Part shown: piece after piece, positions 7,507 through 16,168 of the stretch
How positions within the stretch are numbered: the stretch's first letter is position 1
Layout of the letters: each line of letters starts with the position of its first letter
Source: Acidobacteriaceae bacterium
GTDB taxonomy: Bacteria; Acidobacteriota; Terriglobia; Bryobacterales; Bryobacteraceae
NCBI GenBank assembly: GCA_903970405.1
Contig: CAJCIT010000161.1
Span: forward strand, 28,814 to 92,813
Direction: 5' to 3'
DNA: 64,000 bases
Made by a program: the position numbers and the translations under genes
Notes under the pieces: generated by a model
Told to the model about the DNA's origin: nothing
The model's input: only the letters and a program-made list of their open reading frames with translations
Databases searched by the model: none

Positions 7507-8757
7507 ATGTTTGGAGCTAACGACAAAATTCAGATCGCCATCATCGGCGCAGGCGGCATGGGCCAAGGGGATACAAAACTTGCCACCTCCCTTCCGGGAG
7601 TGAAGTGCGTGGCGGCCTGCGACCTCTATACGGGGCGGCTGGACCACATGAAAGAGACGTACGGGAAGGATCTCTTCACCACGCGCGATTACCGTGAAGT
7701 TCTCGAGCGGCCTGACATCGATTCAGTGATCGTCGCGACGCCCGACCATTGGCATTCGCGCATCTCGATCGATGCCATGAATGCGGGCAAGCACGTCTAC
7801 TGCGAGAAGCCGATGGTGCACGCCATTGAAGAAGGCGCGGCGGTGATTGAGGCGCAGAGCAAGAGCGGCAAGGTGTTTCAGGTGGGCAGCCAATATCGCA
7901 GCTCGCTGATGTACCAGAAGGCGCACGAGCTGTATGAGGCGAAGACCATCGGGAAGCTGAACATGGTGGAAGCTTGGCTCGACCGGAACACGGCCCAGGG
8001 CGCCTGGGAATATACGATTCCGCCTGATGCGAACCCGATGACAGTGGATTGGGATCGGTTCCTGGGGAATGCGCCGAAGCGGCCGTTCGACTCGACGCGT
8101 TTCTTCCGGTGGCGCAATTTCCAGGACTACGGTACGGGCGTGGCGGGCGATCTCTTCGTACACCTGCTGACCGGTCTGCATACCGTCACGGGGTCGATGG
8201 GCCCTACGCGCATATACGCGACGGGTGGCCTGCGCTACTGGACGCACGACCGCGATGTGCCGGATGTGATGCTGGCCACGATGGATTATCCGGAGAGCGA
8301 TGCGCATCCAGCGTTCAACTTGATTCTGAGGGTGAATTTCAAATCGGGTGTGGATGAATCGTTCGGCGTGCGGTTTGTGGGAAGCGATGGGTCCATGACT
8401 GCGAGTTTCACGACATTGAAAGTGAACCGCGTTCCGCGGCCCGACGAGTTCGATTACACAATCGGCTCATTCGCGCAGAAAACCCAACAGGAGATGACGC
8501 AAGCGTGGAACGCGAAGCACGCACCCACCACGGTAGCCACTCTGAAGCCTCAGGACGACTTGGTGTTCACCACTGAGAACACGGCGCACCTGGAGCATCA
8601 CCGCGCGTTCTACACATCGATCCGCGATGGCAAGCCGTCCATTGAGGATGCAAGCTTCGGACTCCGCGCCGCCGGCCCGGCGCTGCTGACCAATGAGAGC
8701 TACTTCAAGAAAAAAGTTTGCGGCTGGGATCCGGTGGCGATGAAGGAAAAAGCGTAA
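7507..8757 (+). CDS. Gfo/Idh/MocA family oxidoreductase (cytoplasmic paralogue)
   Basis: 416 aa. Starts directly at the Rossmann fold (MFGANDKIQIAIIGAGGMG, G14-G19), with E100-K101-P102 as the catalytic EKP motif and the same HWH, WEY and YGTGVAGDLF blocks as the upstream paralogue. A ribosome site GGGAGC precedes the ATG. Without the Tat leader it should act in the cytoplasm, or the leader has been lost. The alternative of a missed upstream start is unlikely because only 10 bases separate the genes. Substrate unknown. Confidence 0.88.
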   Translation: MFGANDKIQIAIIGAGGMGQGDTKLATSLPGVKCVAACDLYTGRLDHMKETYGKDLFTTRDYREVLERPDIDSVIVATPDHWHSRISIDAMNAGKHVYCEKPMVHAIEEGAAVIEAQSKSGKVFQVGSQYRSSLMYQKAHELYEAKTIGKLNMVEAWLDRNTAQGAWEYTIPPDANPMTVDWDRFLGNAPKRPFDSTRFFRWRNFQDYGTGVAGDLFVHLLTGLHTVTGSMGPTRIYATGGLRYWTHDRDVPDVMLATMDYPESDAHPAFNLILRVNFKSGVDESFGVRFVGSDGSMTASFTTLKVNRVPRPDEFDYTIGSFAQKTQQEMTQAWNAKHAPTTVATLKPQDDLVFTTENTAHLEHHRAFYTSIRDGKPSIEDASFGLRAAGPALLTNESYFKKKVCGWDPVAMKEKA

Positions 8758-8789
8758 AGGGGAAGCGAACCACGCCCTCCCGCCGGGGC

Positions 8790-8807
8790 AACCGGCCGCT
8801 CCCTGGC
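8790..8807 (-). repeat. Dispersed intergenic repeat family A, divergent copy
   Basis: On the minus strand it reads GCCAGGGAGCGGCCGGTT, 16 of 18 matches to the family core. It lies in the 108-base gap between the convergent oxidoreductase and glnA genes. Confidence 0.5.
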
Positions 8808-8865
8808 TTACGCAGCCAACCGCGATTCGGCAGTGCCGGCGCTTCACTCAGGCCCCTGGTTTTCT

Positions 8866-10296
8866 TTAGAACATGTTCCAGAGGAACTGATTGTAGACTT
8901 CGTGGTGGTACTGGACCTCGGGCGCCTTCACGAACGTGCCCAACAGCCTCGGGCAGCGGTCGGCCGACGCTTGCTTGAGGTCGGCAAATCGGCCCTTCAC
9001 GTCTTCGCCGAGGAGCGTGGTGGCCCACTCGGATTCGCGGAAGTTGCTCAACGCGTCGTAGATGTTGTCCGGCAGATAGCGCGGCGCGCTACGCAGGTTG
9101 TCAATGTTCGCTATGTGTCCGTCGAGACCCGTCTTGAAGACGCTATAGAGCACCAAATAGGGGTTCGAATCGGGCGCCACGGAGCGAACCTCCACGCGAG
9201 CGCTACGCTCATTGCCAATGGGAATGCGGATCATCGATCCGCGATCGGTGGCCGACGCTTTGAGCTGATTCGGCGCTTCGAAGTGCGGATCGAGACGGCG
9301 GTACGCGTTGACACTCGAGTTAAGAGGCAGGCAGAGGTCGTTACCGTGGGAGAGAATCTTGTCAACGAACTCCCAGGCGAACGCACTCATCTTCTCCTCG
9401 CCGTTGGGATCCCAAAACAAGTTCTTCCCGTCTTTGGAGATGGAGACGTTGGTGTGCATGCCGCTACCGTTTACGCCCACCACCGGCTTCGGCAGGAAGC
9501 TGGCCGTGAAGCCCATCTTGGTGGCCACCTGACGGCAGATCAGCTTATAGATCTGGATCTGATCGGCGGCGGCAACCACTTCGCCATAGCTGTAGTTGAT
9601 CTCAAACTGGGAAGGCGCCACCTCGGGGTGGTCCTTCTCATTCTGGAAGCCCATCGCCCGTTGCACTTCGGCGGCAGTATCGATGAACTGGCGGAGCGGA
9701 TCGCCGGGCAATGAGTGATAATAGCCGCCGGTGTTAACGTATTCGAACTTGCCGGTTTCGTAGTAGTTGCGCTCGGCATCGGTTCCTTTGAAAAGGAAGC
9801 CTTCAATCTCATTCGCCGCGGCCAGCGTATAGCCGTCTTTCTGAAACCGCCCAGCGGCGAACCCCTTAAGAACGGCCCGGATGTCAGCCGCGTAGGGCTG
9901 GCCGTCCTTGTCGATGACTTCACCGAACACAAGGACCTTGCCGGCCCCGAAAATGTCCGCCGGCGCCCAGAAGAACGCGCTCCAATCGATTCCCAAGCGC
10001 AGATCGCTCTCGCGCTGGGCCGTAAAGCCGCGAATAGACGAGCCGTCGAACGTCAAGTTGTCCGAGTTCTTCACCAGGAACTTCTTGTCGTAGTCCAGCA
10101 TGTGGAGGCGGCCCTCCAAATCGGAGAAAAGCACCGTGACGGCTTTGACGCGGTGTTCGTCCGTGAGGTACCTAAGCCGCTGCTCCCGGATTGTGTGCGG
10201 GGCAACGCGATTGGCGCGCTCTTCCTTCGCTTGCAGGTTCAGCTCTTCCAGTTCGCCATACGGAAGGCTCAAAAAATCATGTAATTCGCTAGCCAT
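8866..10296 (-). CDS. glnA: Glutamine synthetase, type I
   Basis: 476 aa, typical GSI length. Condenses ammonia and glutamate with ATP to glutamine. The start ATG at 10296 has GGGAG six bases upstream; longer in-frame extensions lack support. Signatures: FDGSSIRGF (83-91) and the ATP-binding segment from K270 to S285 (KPVVGVNGSGMHTNVS). The C-terminal adenylylation motif of enteric enzymes (NLYxLP) is not seen at the expected place (NIYDALSNF occurs), which points to the non-adenylylated alpha type; that is an inference from one motif. Stands alone, with a leader of about 230 bases before the next gene upstream. Confidence 0.95.
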   Translation of the reverse strand: MASELHDFLSLPYGELEELNLQAKEERANRVAPHTIREQRLRYLTDEHRVKAVTVLFSDLEGRLHMLDYDKKFLVKNSDNLTFDGSSIRGFTAQRESDLRLGIDWSAFFWAPADIFGAGKVLVFGEVIDKDGQPYAADIRAVLKGFAAGRFQKDGYTLAAANEIEGFLFKGTDAERNYYETGKFEYVNTGGYYHSLPGDPLRQFIDTAAEVQRAMGFQNEKDHPEVAPSQFEINYSYGEVVAAADQIQIYKLICRQVATKMGFTASFLPKPVVGVNGSGMHTNVSISKDGKNLFWDPNGEEKMSAFAWEFVDKILSHGNDLCLPLNSSVNAYRRLDPHFEAPNQLKASATDRGSMIRIPIGNERSARVEVRSVAPDSNPYLVLYSVFKTGLDGHIANIDNLRSAPRYLPDNIYDALSNFRESEWATTLLGEDVKGRFADLKQASADRCPRLLGTFVKAPEVQYHHEVYNQFLWNMF

Positions 10297-10527
10297 TGAT
10301 CTCCCACTGCCATGACCCTCTTGTGGATTTCGAGGCAACTCCTGCGCGCGGGACCCAGGGATCCGGCAGACGCCTCGGCGGACGAGGGCTGGCGGCGGCG
10401 GAACCTGGGGGAGGAGGTGCTTCCGAGGGGCAAATGTTGATTGTCGACGATCCGCCCCGCACTTGACGATACCCAACCGATCAATTTTATTTATAAGGCG
10501 CAAAACCACGGGGCTTCCCTCCGACGG

Positions 10528-11559
10528 CTACTGTTTTGCGGCCCGCACCCGGTCCAGAGGCAGCACCTTAAGCTTCCACGAAACGGGAACGGTCTCAGGC
10601 AGGAAGCAGGTACGGTCATCGCAGGCCTGATACCGGAACGTCCCGGAAAGTATCAGTGAGCCGCCCGCGTCGAGAATGGCCTTAATCTCAGTTGGGTTTC
10701 CGATCACGACTGTGCGCACGAGCCTGACTTGGCCTTGAAAGACTGGCACGGTTTCGTGAATGGCTTCCATCCGCAGTAACGCGGAGACTGGGTATTCGGC
10801 CGGCCCAATGGCCGCGCCGGGCGTCTGCTCCATCGTCCAGTCAATTGGAATGTAGCCAGTGACACCAGGCGCGTAGACATGCATGTTTGGCGGAAGGCTC
10901 AATTCAAGGGCGATGAAGATTTTCTGGCCTGTAGCAACCTCTTCGTCGCTCGAGGCGGTGGCCAGTTGGAGGTGTTTCGCGGCGACGGTTGTGTGCGGTC
11001 CGGCCGCGGAGAGCCCAAAGCTGCGCATTAGTATCAAGGCGGCCGTATCGCGCTGCTTGAAGTCATCTTCGAAATACTTGGCGATTACCCGGCCTTGGGC
11101 GTCCAAGACGTAGACGCCGGGATAAGGCACGCCATAGGCGGGCGAGTTCTTTTCGACCGTGCCGTTGAGGATTCCGTACCGGCGGATGATGGCCGACTGG
11201 GGATCGGAGAGCAGCGGGAATGTAATGTGCTGCCGGTCTGCGAAGGCTTTGAGAACTGCCACGCTGTCATAACTGATGGCGGCCAAGCCGAGGCCCTCCT
11301 GCTGAATTCGGCGGCGGTTCTGTTCCAACTCGACCAGTTGGGCTTTACAAAAGGGTCACCAATCGGCGGAACGGAAAAAGACCAGCAGGCCGCCCTTCGG
11401 TCCAAGGACCGAGCGAAGGGTTTGCTCCTGGCCATTTTGGTCTGAGGCGCGAAAATCCTCCACCCGCTGACCGACAGCAGGACCGGTGGGTATTTGCGCG
11501 GCGAGGGCCGTCACTAAGAGGACCGGGGCGAGGATCGCGACTCGTTTCATCGAATTCAT
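10528..11559 (-). CDS. Peroxiredoxin-like / DsbD-alpha fusion, probable selenoprotein (in-frame UGA = Sec68)
   Basis: Read as one gene of 344 codons with an in-frame TGA at 11358-11356. Signal peptide (MKRVAILAPVLLVTALAA), then an AhpC/TSA thioredoxin fold whose redox motif is SADW-U68-P-F-C71-KAQL; relatives have WCPFC at this place. Residues 200-335 resemble the DsbD N-terminal domain, with a cysteine pair in YQACDDRTCFLPET. The reading frame is the same before and after the TGA, with no frameshift. A hairpin starts 14 bases after the UGA: CCAACT, loop GGTCG, AGTTGG (11341-11325), matching bacterial SECIS rules. The ATG overlaps the upstream oxidase stop as ATGA. Likely a periplasmic thiol or peroxide reductase. 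Alternative: a pseudogene or a true stop. Confidence 0.85.
11325..11341 (-). promoter_or_regulatory. SECIS-like hairpin for selenocysteine insertion
   Basis: Six-base-pair stem CCAACT/AGTTGG with a five-base loop GGTCG. The loop begins 20 nucleotides after the UGA and its first base is G, consistent with the known bacterial SECIS geometry (loop 16-37 nt after UGA, G in the first two loop positions); the GGUC loop resembles that of E. coli fdhF. Confidence 0.75.
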
Positions 11560-12980
11560 AACTCCATCTTCGCCGGTTGCCGAATCTCCAGGCACCCTTT
11601 CCCTGTGGGCAGAACCTTTCCCGGATTCAGGCTACAGTGCGGATCGAACGCCATCTTGATGCGGCGAATCATATCGAGTGAGTCATCGTCGAACTGGTGC
11701 GCCATCAGCTCCATCTTCTCCATGCCGACGCCATGTTCGCCGGTAATGGATCCTCCCACCGAGATGCAAAAATCCAGAATCTCCTCGCCGGCCAGTTGAG
11801 CGTTGCGCAAGTCGCCTTCCTTGCGCGGATCGAACGGAATGATGGGATGCATATTCCCGTCTCCCGCGTGAAAGATGTTGCTAATGGCAATGCCTCGGCG
11901 CTCGCCGATGGCGGCGATAGCTTTAAGCGTCGGGGCGATTTGCGTGCGCGGGACAACGCCATCTTGAACATAGTAAGTGGGGGTGATGCGGCCGATGGCG
12001 CCAAAGGCGTTCTTGCGGCCCTTCCACAACAGGGCGCGTTCCTCTTCGGTCTTGGCGATGCGGAATTCGGTGGCGCCGCAGTGGAGGCACACTTTGTCAA
12101 TCTGCGCGGTCTGCTCCTCCACTTCTTCCTTGAGACCCTCCACCTCAATCAGCAGCACCGCCGCGGCATCCATCGGATAACCCGCGTGAGTCGCCTCCTC
12201 CACCATGCGCAGCATCGGCCCGTCCAGCATTTCCACGGCGACAGGCAGCAGCGATCGCGCGGTCAGTTCGCCTACCGTATCGCCGGCGCACTCAGCCGCC
12301 CCATACACGGCGAGCATGGTTTTGACAGCTTCCGGCTGGCGCATCAGGCGCAGCCCGATTTCCGTTACCAGAGCCATGGTTCCTTCGGAGCCGGTGAGCA
12401 AGCCCGTCAGGTCATAACCGGGCAAATCCAGTTCCTTCCGGCCCAGGCGCATCACGGAACCGTCAGGCAGTACGGCTTCCAGGCTGACGACGTGGTTGGT
12501 GGTGACACCATAGGCCAGCGTGTGCGGGCCGCCGGCGTTTTCCGCCACGTTGCCGCCGATTGTGCAGGCGCGGGCACTGGATGGATCGGGAGCGTAAAAA
12601 TAGCCGTATGATTTGACGGCTTGCGTTACATCCAAATTCACGACGCCCGGCTGCACAATAGCGCGCTCATTCTCAATGTCGATCTCAAGAATGCGGTTCA
12701 TGCGCGAAAAAGAGATCACCACTCCGTTGTCGCGGGGAATGGAGCCGCCACTCAATCCCGTGCCTGCGCCGCGTCCCACAATCGGCACGCGCGCTTCGCG
12801 GGCCTTCAGAACGATGAAGACGACGTCTTCGGTGGTGCGTGGAAAGACCACCGCGGCGGGTCGCGCTTTGTCGACGCCGCCATCGTATTCATAGAGGGTT
12901 AGGTCCTCCGGGCGCCAGAGGACAGCCCCCTTGCCCAGTTGCGCTTCAAACTGCTCAATGAGCGTCTTGGTCAGCGGCAT
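11556..12980 (-). CDS. glcD: FAD-linked oxidase, GlcD-like (glycolate/D-lactate dehydrogenase)
   Basis: 474 aa. An FAD-binding PCMH domain in the first 200 residues (VPIVGRGAGTGLSGG for the flavin pyrophosphate, CTIGGNVAENAGG) is followed by a C-terminal FAD-oxidase domain with GDGNMHPIIPFD and GGSITGEHGVG motifs. The family oxidises 2-hydroxy acids such as glycolate or D-lactate. No glcE or glcF gene is adjacent, so a stand-alone D-2-hydroxy-acid dehydrogenase is equally possible. The stop overlaps the start of the selenoprotein candidate (ATGA) and tlpA lies 31 bases upstream, so the three form an apparent operon. Confidence 0.87.
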   Translation of the reverse strand: MPLTKTLIEQFEAQLGKGAVLWRPEDLTLYEYDGGVDKARPAAVVFPRTTEDVVFIVLKAREARVPIVGRGAGTGLSGGSIPRDNGVVISFSRMNRILEIDIENERAIVQPGVVNLDVTQAVKSYGYFYAPDPSSARACTIGGNVAENAGGPHTLAYGVTTNHVVSLEAVLPDGSVMRLGRKELDLPGYDLTGLLTGSEGTMALVTEIGLRLMRQPEAVKTMLAVYGAAECAGDTVGELTARSLLPVAVEMLDGPMLRMVEEATHAGYPMDAAAVLLIEVEGLKEEVEEQTAQIDKVCLHCGATEFRIAKTEEERALLWKGRKNAFGAIGRITPTYYVQDGVVPRTQIAPTLKAIAAIGERRGIAISNIFHAGDGNMHPIIPFDPRKEGDLRNAQLAGEEILDFCISVGGSITGEHGVGMEKMELMAHQFDDDSLDMIRRIKMAFDPHCSLNPGKVLPTGKGCLEIRQPAKMEL

Positions 12981-13011
12981 CTGGTTTTTGTCCTTTGACG
13001 GATGGAATTCG

Positions 13012-13581
13012 CTACAGCAAGCTCTTCACGTACTGCACCATGTCATCGCCCATCCAGTTCTGCTCGCTGATCAGCTTCCTGGCTACCTTGCCATCTTTAA
13101 TGATGTAGCTTTCCGGGTACTGGAAGGTGCCGTATTCAGCACTGATGTCAGTGGAGGGATCTCGATAAGTGTCGAAGCCGACCCCGAAGCGATTGAGGAA
13201 CGTCTTGTACTTCTGTTCGTTCTTATCCACGCTGACCGCGACTACCACCACGCCCTGATCCTTGAACTGCTTCTGAAATGCGTCGAGCGACGGAATCTCG
13301 CGCACGCAGGGGGCGCACCAGGTGGCCCAGAAGTTCAGGACCAGCACTTTCCCGCCGAAATTCGTGGCCGATACTTCGCGCCCCTGCTCGGTCTTGAAGT
13401 GGAACGGGGGCGCCGCCTCGCCCTCGCGGGCAGTGGAATCATGCAGATTCGAAACAACGATTCCGAGGAAACCGGCGGTCAGCAGGGCCAGCAGGCCGAT
13501 GAGCAACTTGTTCGTATTCACGGGAATGGCCAGCCCAGAGGCGTTCCCCGGCGCTAATTTAAGAGTATCCGATTGCTTCAT
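13012..13581 (-). CDS. TlpA-type membrane-anchored thioredoxin-like protein
   Basis: 189 aa. Cytoplasmic N-terminus, one membrane segment (about 25-44), then a periplasmic redoxin domain with W88-C89-A90-P91-C92 and the downstream cis-proline loop (YPESYIIK). It should reduce periplasmic disulfides, for example in cytochrome maturation or to recycle the redox partner encoded two genes on. First gene of the apparent operon with the GlcD-like oxidase and the selenoprotein candidate. It is divergent from the PTPS gene with only 20 bases between starts, so promoters must overlap the coding regions or one start lies further in. Confidence 0.88.
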   Translation of the reverse strand: MKQSDTLKLAPGNASGLAIPVNTNKLLIGLLALLTAGFLGIVVSNLHDSTAREGEAAPPFHFKTEQGREVSATNFGGKVLVLNFWATWCAPCVREIPSLDAFQKQFKDQGVVVVAVSVDKNEQKYKTFLNRFGVGFDTYRDPSTDISAEYGTFQYPESYIIKDGKVARKLISEQNWMGDDMVQYVKSLL

Positions 13582-13601
13582 GCGAGCATCAGTAAGGGTG
13601 C

Positions 13602-14075
13602 ATGTACATCACGCGTAAAGCCGAATTTTCGGCCTCGCACGTGTGCCGGTTGCCAAGCTTGAGCGAGGAAGAAAATGCCCGCCTGTTCGGAGCGGCGGCC
13701 CACGCGAACGGGCACGGTCACAACTATATCGTAGAGGTAACGGTGGAGGGAGAGCCGGACCCAACCACAGGGATGATCATCGATCTCAAGCGCCTGAAGG
13801 ACATCCTCGAAGAAGAAATCATCGAGCCCATGGATCACCGGTTCCTGAATTACGAAGTCCCACCGTTCGACCGAGTGGTGCCGACGGCTGAAAACGTCGC
13901 CTCGGAGATTTTTCGCCGTCTGGACCGGCGGTTGACAGGGGAGCGAACCTCGCCACAACCCGTTGGCCTTTGGCGTGTCCGCCTGTGGGAGACGCCCGAT
14001 CTTTACGTGGATGTGGAGTCCCAGAGGCGAGGCGCGCTGGAACCAGCGGGAGGGTCTCCCCTCAATGGACGTTGA
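13602..14075 (+). CDS. 6-pyruvoyl-tetrahydropterin synthase/QueD family, active-site Cys missing
   Basis: 157 aa. Zinc ligands H13, H38 and H40 (SASHVCRLP, NGHGHNY) and the downstream MDHRFLN with catalytic Asp/His are present. The position of the catalytic cysteine, six residues before the GHGH histidine, is Ala32 (FGAAAHANGHGH), while the next gene has CNNPFGHGH. It may use other chemistry or form mixed oligomers with its neighbour. ATG at 13602 follows AAGGG. The 3' end overlaps the next gene by 11 bases. Confidence 0.85.
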   Translation: MYITRKAEFSASHVCRLPSLSEEENARLFGAAAHANGHGHNYIVEVTVEGEPDPTTGMIIDLKRLKDILEEEIIEPMDHRFLNYEVPPFDRVVPTAENVASEIFRRLDRRLTGERTSPQPVGLWRVRLWETPDLYVDVESQRRGALEPAGGSPLNGR

Positions 14076-14577
14076 GCCTCGAGGCAGCGTGATTCGAGTC
14101 ACGCATCGCTACCAGTTCTATGCGAGCCACCGGCTTCACTCCCCGGCGCTGACCGAGCAAGAAAACACGGCCGTTTACGGGAAGTGCAATAATCCTTTCG
14201 GCCACGGTCACAACTACATCCTCGAGGTTACGATCCAGGGCCGTCCTGATCCGGTTACGGGCCTGCTGGTAAACCGGCGCGATGTGGACGAACTGGTCCA
14301 GACCAAGGTTTTGCAACTCTTCGATCACCGGAACATCAACAAGGACGTACCCGAATTCGCGGCGTTGGTGCCCACCACGGAGAATGTGGCGCTGACCGTG
14401 GCCATTCTCTTAGAGGCAGCATGGGTCCTCCGTTTCCCGGTTTCCGGTCCGCGCCTTACGAGAGTTCATATTCAGGAGACGGATCGGAACGGGTTCGAAG
14501 TTTTGCTGCCGCGGTGGAACCCTGGCGGGCAGCGATCCCCGGAACCAGCCGTCGAGCAAGAACAGGTTTTCGCTTGA
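14065..14577 (+). CDS. queD: 6-pyruvoyl-tetrahydropterin synthase / 6-carboxytetrahydropterin synthase (QueD)
   Basis: 170 aa. Converts 7,8-dihydroneopterin triphosphate in queuosine or pterin synthesis. The start at 14065 overlaps the previous gene; a longer upstream reading would overlap it much more. Has the full active site: zinc ligands H22, H47, H49, catalytic C41 ([14 protein letters not shown]) and the FDH pair. It is a tandem paralogue of the preceding gene and lies just upstream of folE, which makes its substrate. No queC, queE or ptp reductase gene is in view, so queuosine versus biopterin use stays open. Confidence 0.87.
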   Translation: MDVEPRGSVIRVTHRYQFYASHRLHSPALTEQENTAVYGKCNNPFGHGHNYILEVTIQGRPDPVTGLLVNRRDVDELVQTKVLQLFDHRNINKDVPEFAALVPTTENVALTVAILLEAAWVLRFPVSGPRLTRVHIQETDRNGFEVLLPRWNPGGQRSPEPAVEQEQVFA

Positions 14578-14633
14578 AACCTGTCATCCCTACCGAGAAG
14601 AGTCCGGCCGGAAGCGTGAAAGAGACGATTGAA

Positions 14634-15245
14634 ATGAATAAGAACACCGCCGTAGTCGATTTTCCGACGGCGCAGGAGGCGACTGAGTCCATTGCGTCGC
14701 ATATGAGATCCGTGCTGGCGGCTTTGGGTGAAGATCCGCACCGCGATGGACTTGAGCGCACGCCCGAGCGCTCTGAAAAGGCCTTGCGCTTCCTCACCAG
14801 CGGATACAACACCGATATCCACAAGCTGGTGAACGGCGCTTTGTTCGAAGTGAAGTACGACGAGATGGTGATTGTGAAGGATATTGAGTTCTTCAGTATG
14901 TGCGAGCACCACCTGCTGCCGTTTTTCGGCAAGATTCATGTGGCGTACCTGCCGGGCGATCGGGTCATTGGCCTGAGCAAAATTCCGCGCATTGTGGATG
15001 CCTTTGCGCGGCGGCTTCAAATCCAGGAACGCCTCACGCAACAGGTGGCGGAGTGCATCCAGGAACTGGTGGATCCCCGCGGCGTCGGCGTAATATGCGA
15101 AGCCCGCCATTTTTGCATGATGATGCGCGGCGTGGAAAAGCAGCACTCGGGAGCTGTCACCAGCGCCATGCTCGGCGCTTTCCGTGAAAATAAGGAAACG
15201 CGGGACGAATTTCTTTCCCTGGCTGCGTACCGGTCAACGCATTAA
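14634..15245 (+). CDS. folE: GTP cyclohydrolase I
   Basis: 203 aa. Converts GTP to dihydroneopterin triphosphate, first step of folate, biopterin and queuosine synthesis. The ATG at 14634 gives the usual length. Zinc ligands C90, H93 ([10 protein letters not shown]) and C161 ([11 protein letters not shown]); other conserved blocks are [15 protein letters not shown] and [14 protein letters not shown]. It directly follows the two PTPS genes, so the operon makes and uses the same intermediate. Confidence 0.95.
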   Translation: MNKNTAVVDFPTAQEATESIASHMRSVLAALGEDPHRDGLERTPERSEKALRFLTSGYNTDIHKLVNGALFEVKYDEMVIVKDIEFFSMCEHHLLPFFGKIHVAYLPGDRVIGLSKIPRIVDAFARRLQIQERLTQQVAECIQELVDPRGVGVICEARHFCMMMRGVEKQHSGAVTSAMLGAFRENKETRDEFLSLAAYRSTH

Positions 15246-15324
15246 GACATGGACTGGTTGTCTGTTCCCGGATAGGCGTCCTTTGCAGCTTGCCCGGCAT
15301 ATCCGCATGATAGGATTGGGTCAC

Positions 15325-15702
15325 ATGCAGGAGGACTTTCGCCAGTTCGACGCAGGTCCAGACCCGTTTGGACGCCGGTGGAATGTGAAGTTCCGGTGGC
15401 TGCAAACGGCCATTTCGATTCGCCATGCCGACGCGGTTGACGTGAAATTTTCCATCTCATGCGGCGATGGCGCCTGGGAAGAGAAGGTAATCTCCCTGCC
15501 GCACACGGCGTTGCTGAATTTGGCGAAGGAGTTGGGGCGCACCGTCACCGATTCCTGGTGTTCGCGGCTTGCCGCTACCTGGCTTGTGCATATGATCGAG
15601 ACGTTTGAGGACATGGACAAGACCCTGGTCACTATGTCACCGGCGGATCTAAGAGGAGCTGCGGCGCCTGGGGAAACCGGCGCGCCCGTTCTGTCGCGCT
15701 GA
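15325..15702 (+). CDS. Conserved hypothetical protein
   Basis: 125 aa with no recognised domain. ATG at 15325 is preferred over 15307 because an AGGA lies eight bases before it. Mixed alpha/beta composition, no signal peptide or membrane segment; the middle (VKFSISCGDGAWEEKVISLPHTALLNLAKELGR) looks like a compact soluble domain ending in a long helix (LAATWLVHMIETFEDM). It follows folE after 79 bases, and whether it belongs to that operon is unclear. Confidence 0.55.
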   Translation: MQEDFRQFDAGPDPFGRRWNVKFRWLQTAISIRHADAVDVKFSISCGDGAWEEKVISLPHTALLNLAKELGRTVTDSWCSRLAATWLVHMIETFEDMDKTLVTMSPADLRGAAAPGETGAPVLSR

Positions 15703-15838
15703 TCTTCGAAGCGCAATTGTTTGTCCGGACCGCGCCGGTTGACAGGCATTTTGTCGAGAGCCTCCACTCTCCCGTCCCCTCGCCGTGTTATGAAGAGTAG
15801 TTGGTTCCCAAGTGAATTTGAGCGCTCAAAAAACTCGA

Positions 15839-16084
15839 ATGGACAAAAGTATGGTGACCTGCCCGAAATGTGATTCGCCCATCGATGTGGAAGAAGAAGA
15901 CCTGGACGAGGGAGACGTGCTCTCGTGCGATGAATGCGGGGCTTCGCTGAGTGTTGCCAGCGTGAATCCAGTCGAACTCGAAACCGAGGACGATGAGGAC
16001 GAGGACGAAGACGGCTACGGGTACGACGAGGACGACGACGAAGAGGAAGATGAGGAAGAGGAAGAAGAAGAGGACTGGCATTGA
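15839..16084 (+). CDS. LysW-like zinc ribbon protein with extended acidic tail
   Basis: 81 aa (starts at 15812 or 15851 also possible). The first half, MVTCPKCDSPIDVEEEDL...GDVLSCDECGASLSV, has two CxxC knuckles and matches the LysW/ArgW amino-group carrier family in spacing and in GE/GD-x-x-x-C and NPVELE. LysW normally ends in EDWGE, the final Glu being the attachment point for the amino acid. Here a run of about 30 Asp/Glu residues is inserted and the end is EEDWH, so the acceptor glutamate is missing. No lysine or arginine pathway genes are adjacent. Role unknown. Confidence 0.7.
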   Translation: MDKSMVTCPKCDSPIDVEEEDLDEGDVLSCDECGASLSVASVNPVELETEDDEDEDEDGYGYDEDDDEEEDEEEEEEEDWH

Positions 16085-16100
16085 GTCCGTCGTCGCTTCA

Positions 16101-16135
16101 GAGCCGCGACCGTCTGGGAGCGACCGGTTGACAGG
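16101..16135 (+). repeat. Dispersed intergenic repeat family A, copy 3
   Basis: Best full copy: begins GAGCCGCGACCGTC and ends GAGCGACCGGTTGACAGG. The last part contains TTGACA, which could act as a -35 element for the gene at 16169. Confidence 0.65.
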
Positions 16136-16156
16136 ACAGGATCCCTCAACTAATAG
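16128..16156 (+). promoter_or_regulatory. Sigma-70 promoter candidate formed by a repeat
   Basis: TTGACA (16128-16133), 17-base spacer, TAATAG (16151-16156). The transcription start would be only about six bases before the ATG at 16169, upstream of which AAGGA sits, so use of this promoter would give a nearly leaderless mRNA. Match strong, position awkward. Confidence 0.4.
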
Positions 16157-16168
16157 AAGGAATACAGG

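Noticed and set aside
10297..10527. tRNA or riboswitch in the glnA leader
   Set aside because: No cloverleaf, no conserved riboswitch boxes seen; only GC-rich unstructured sequence.
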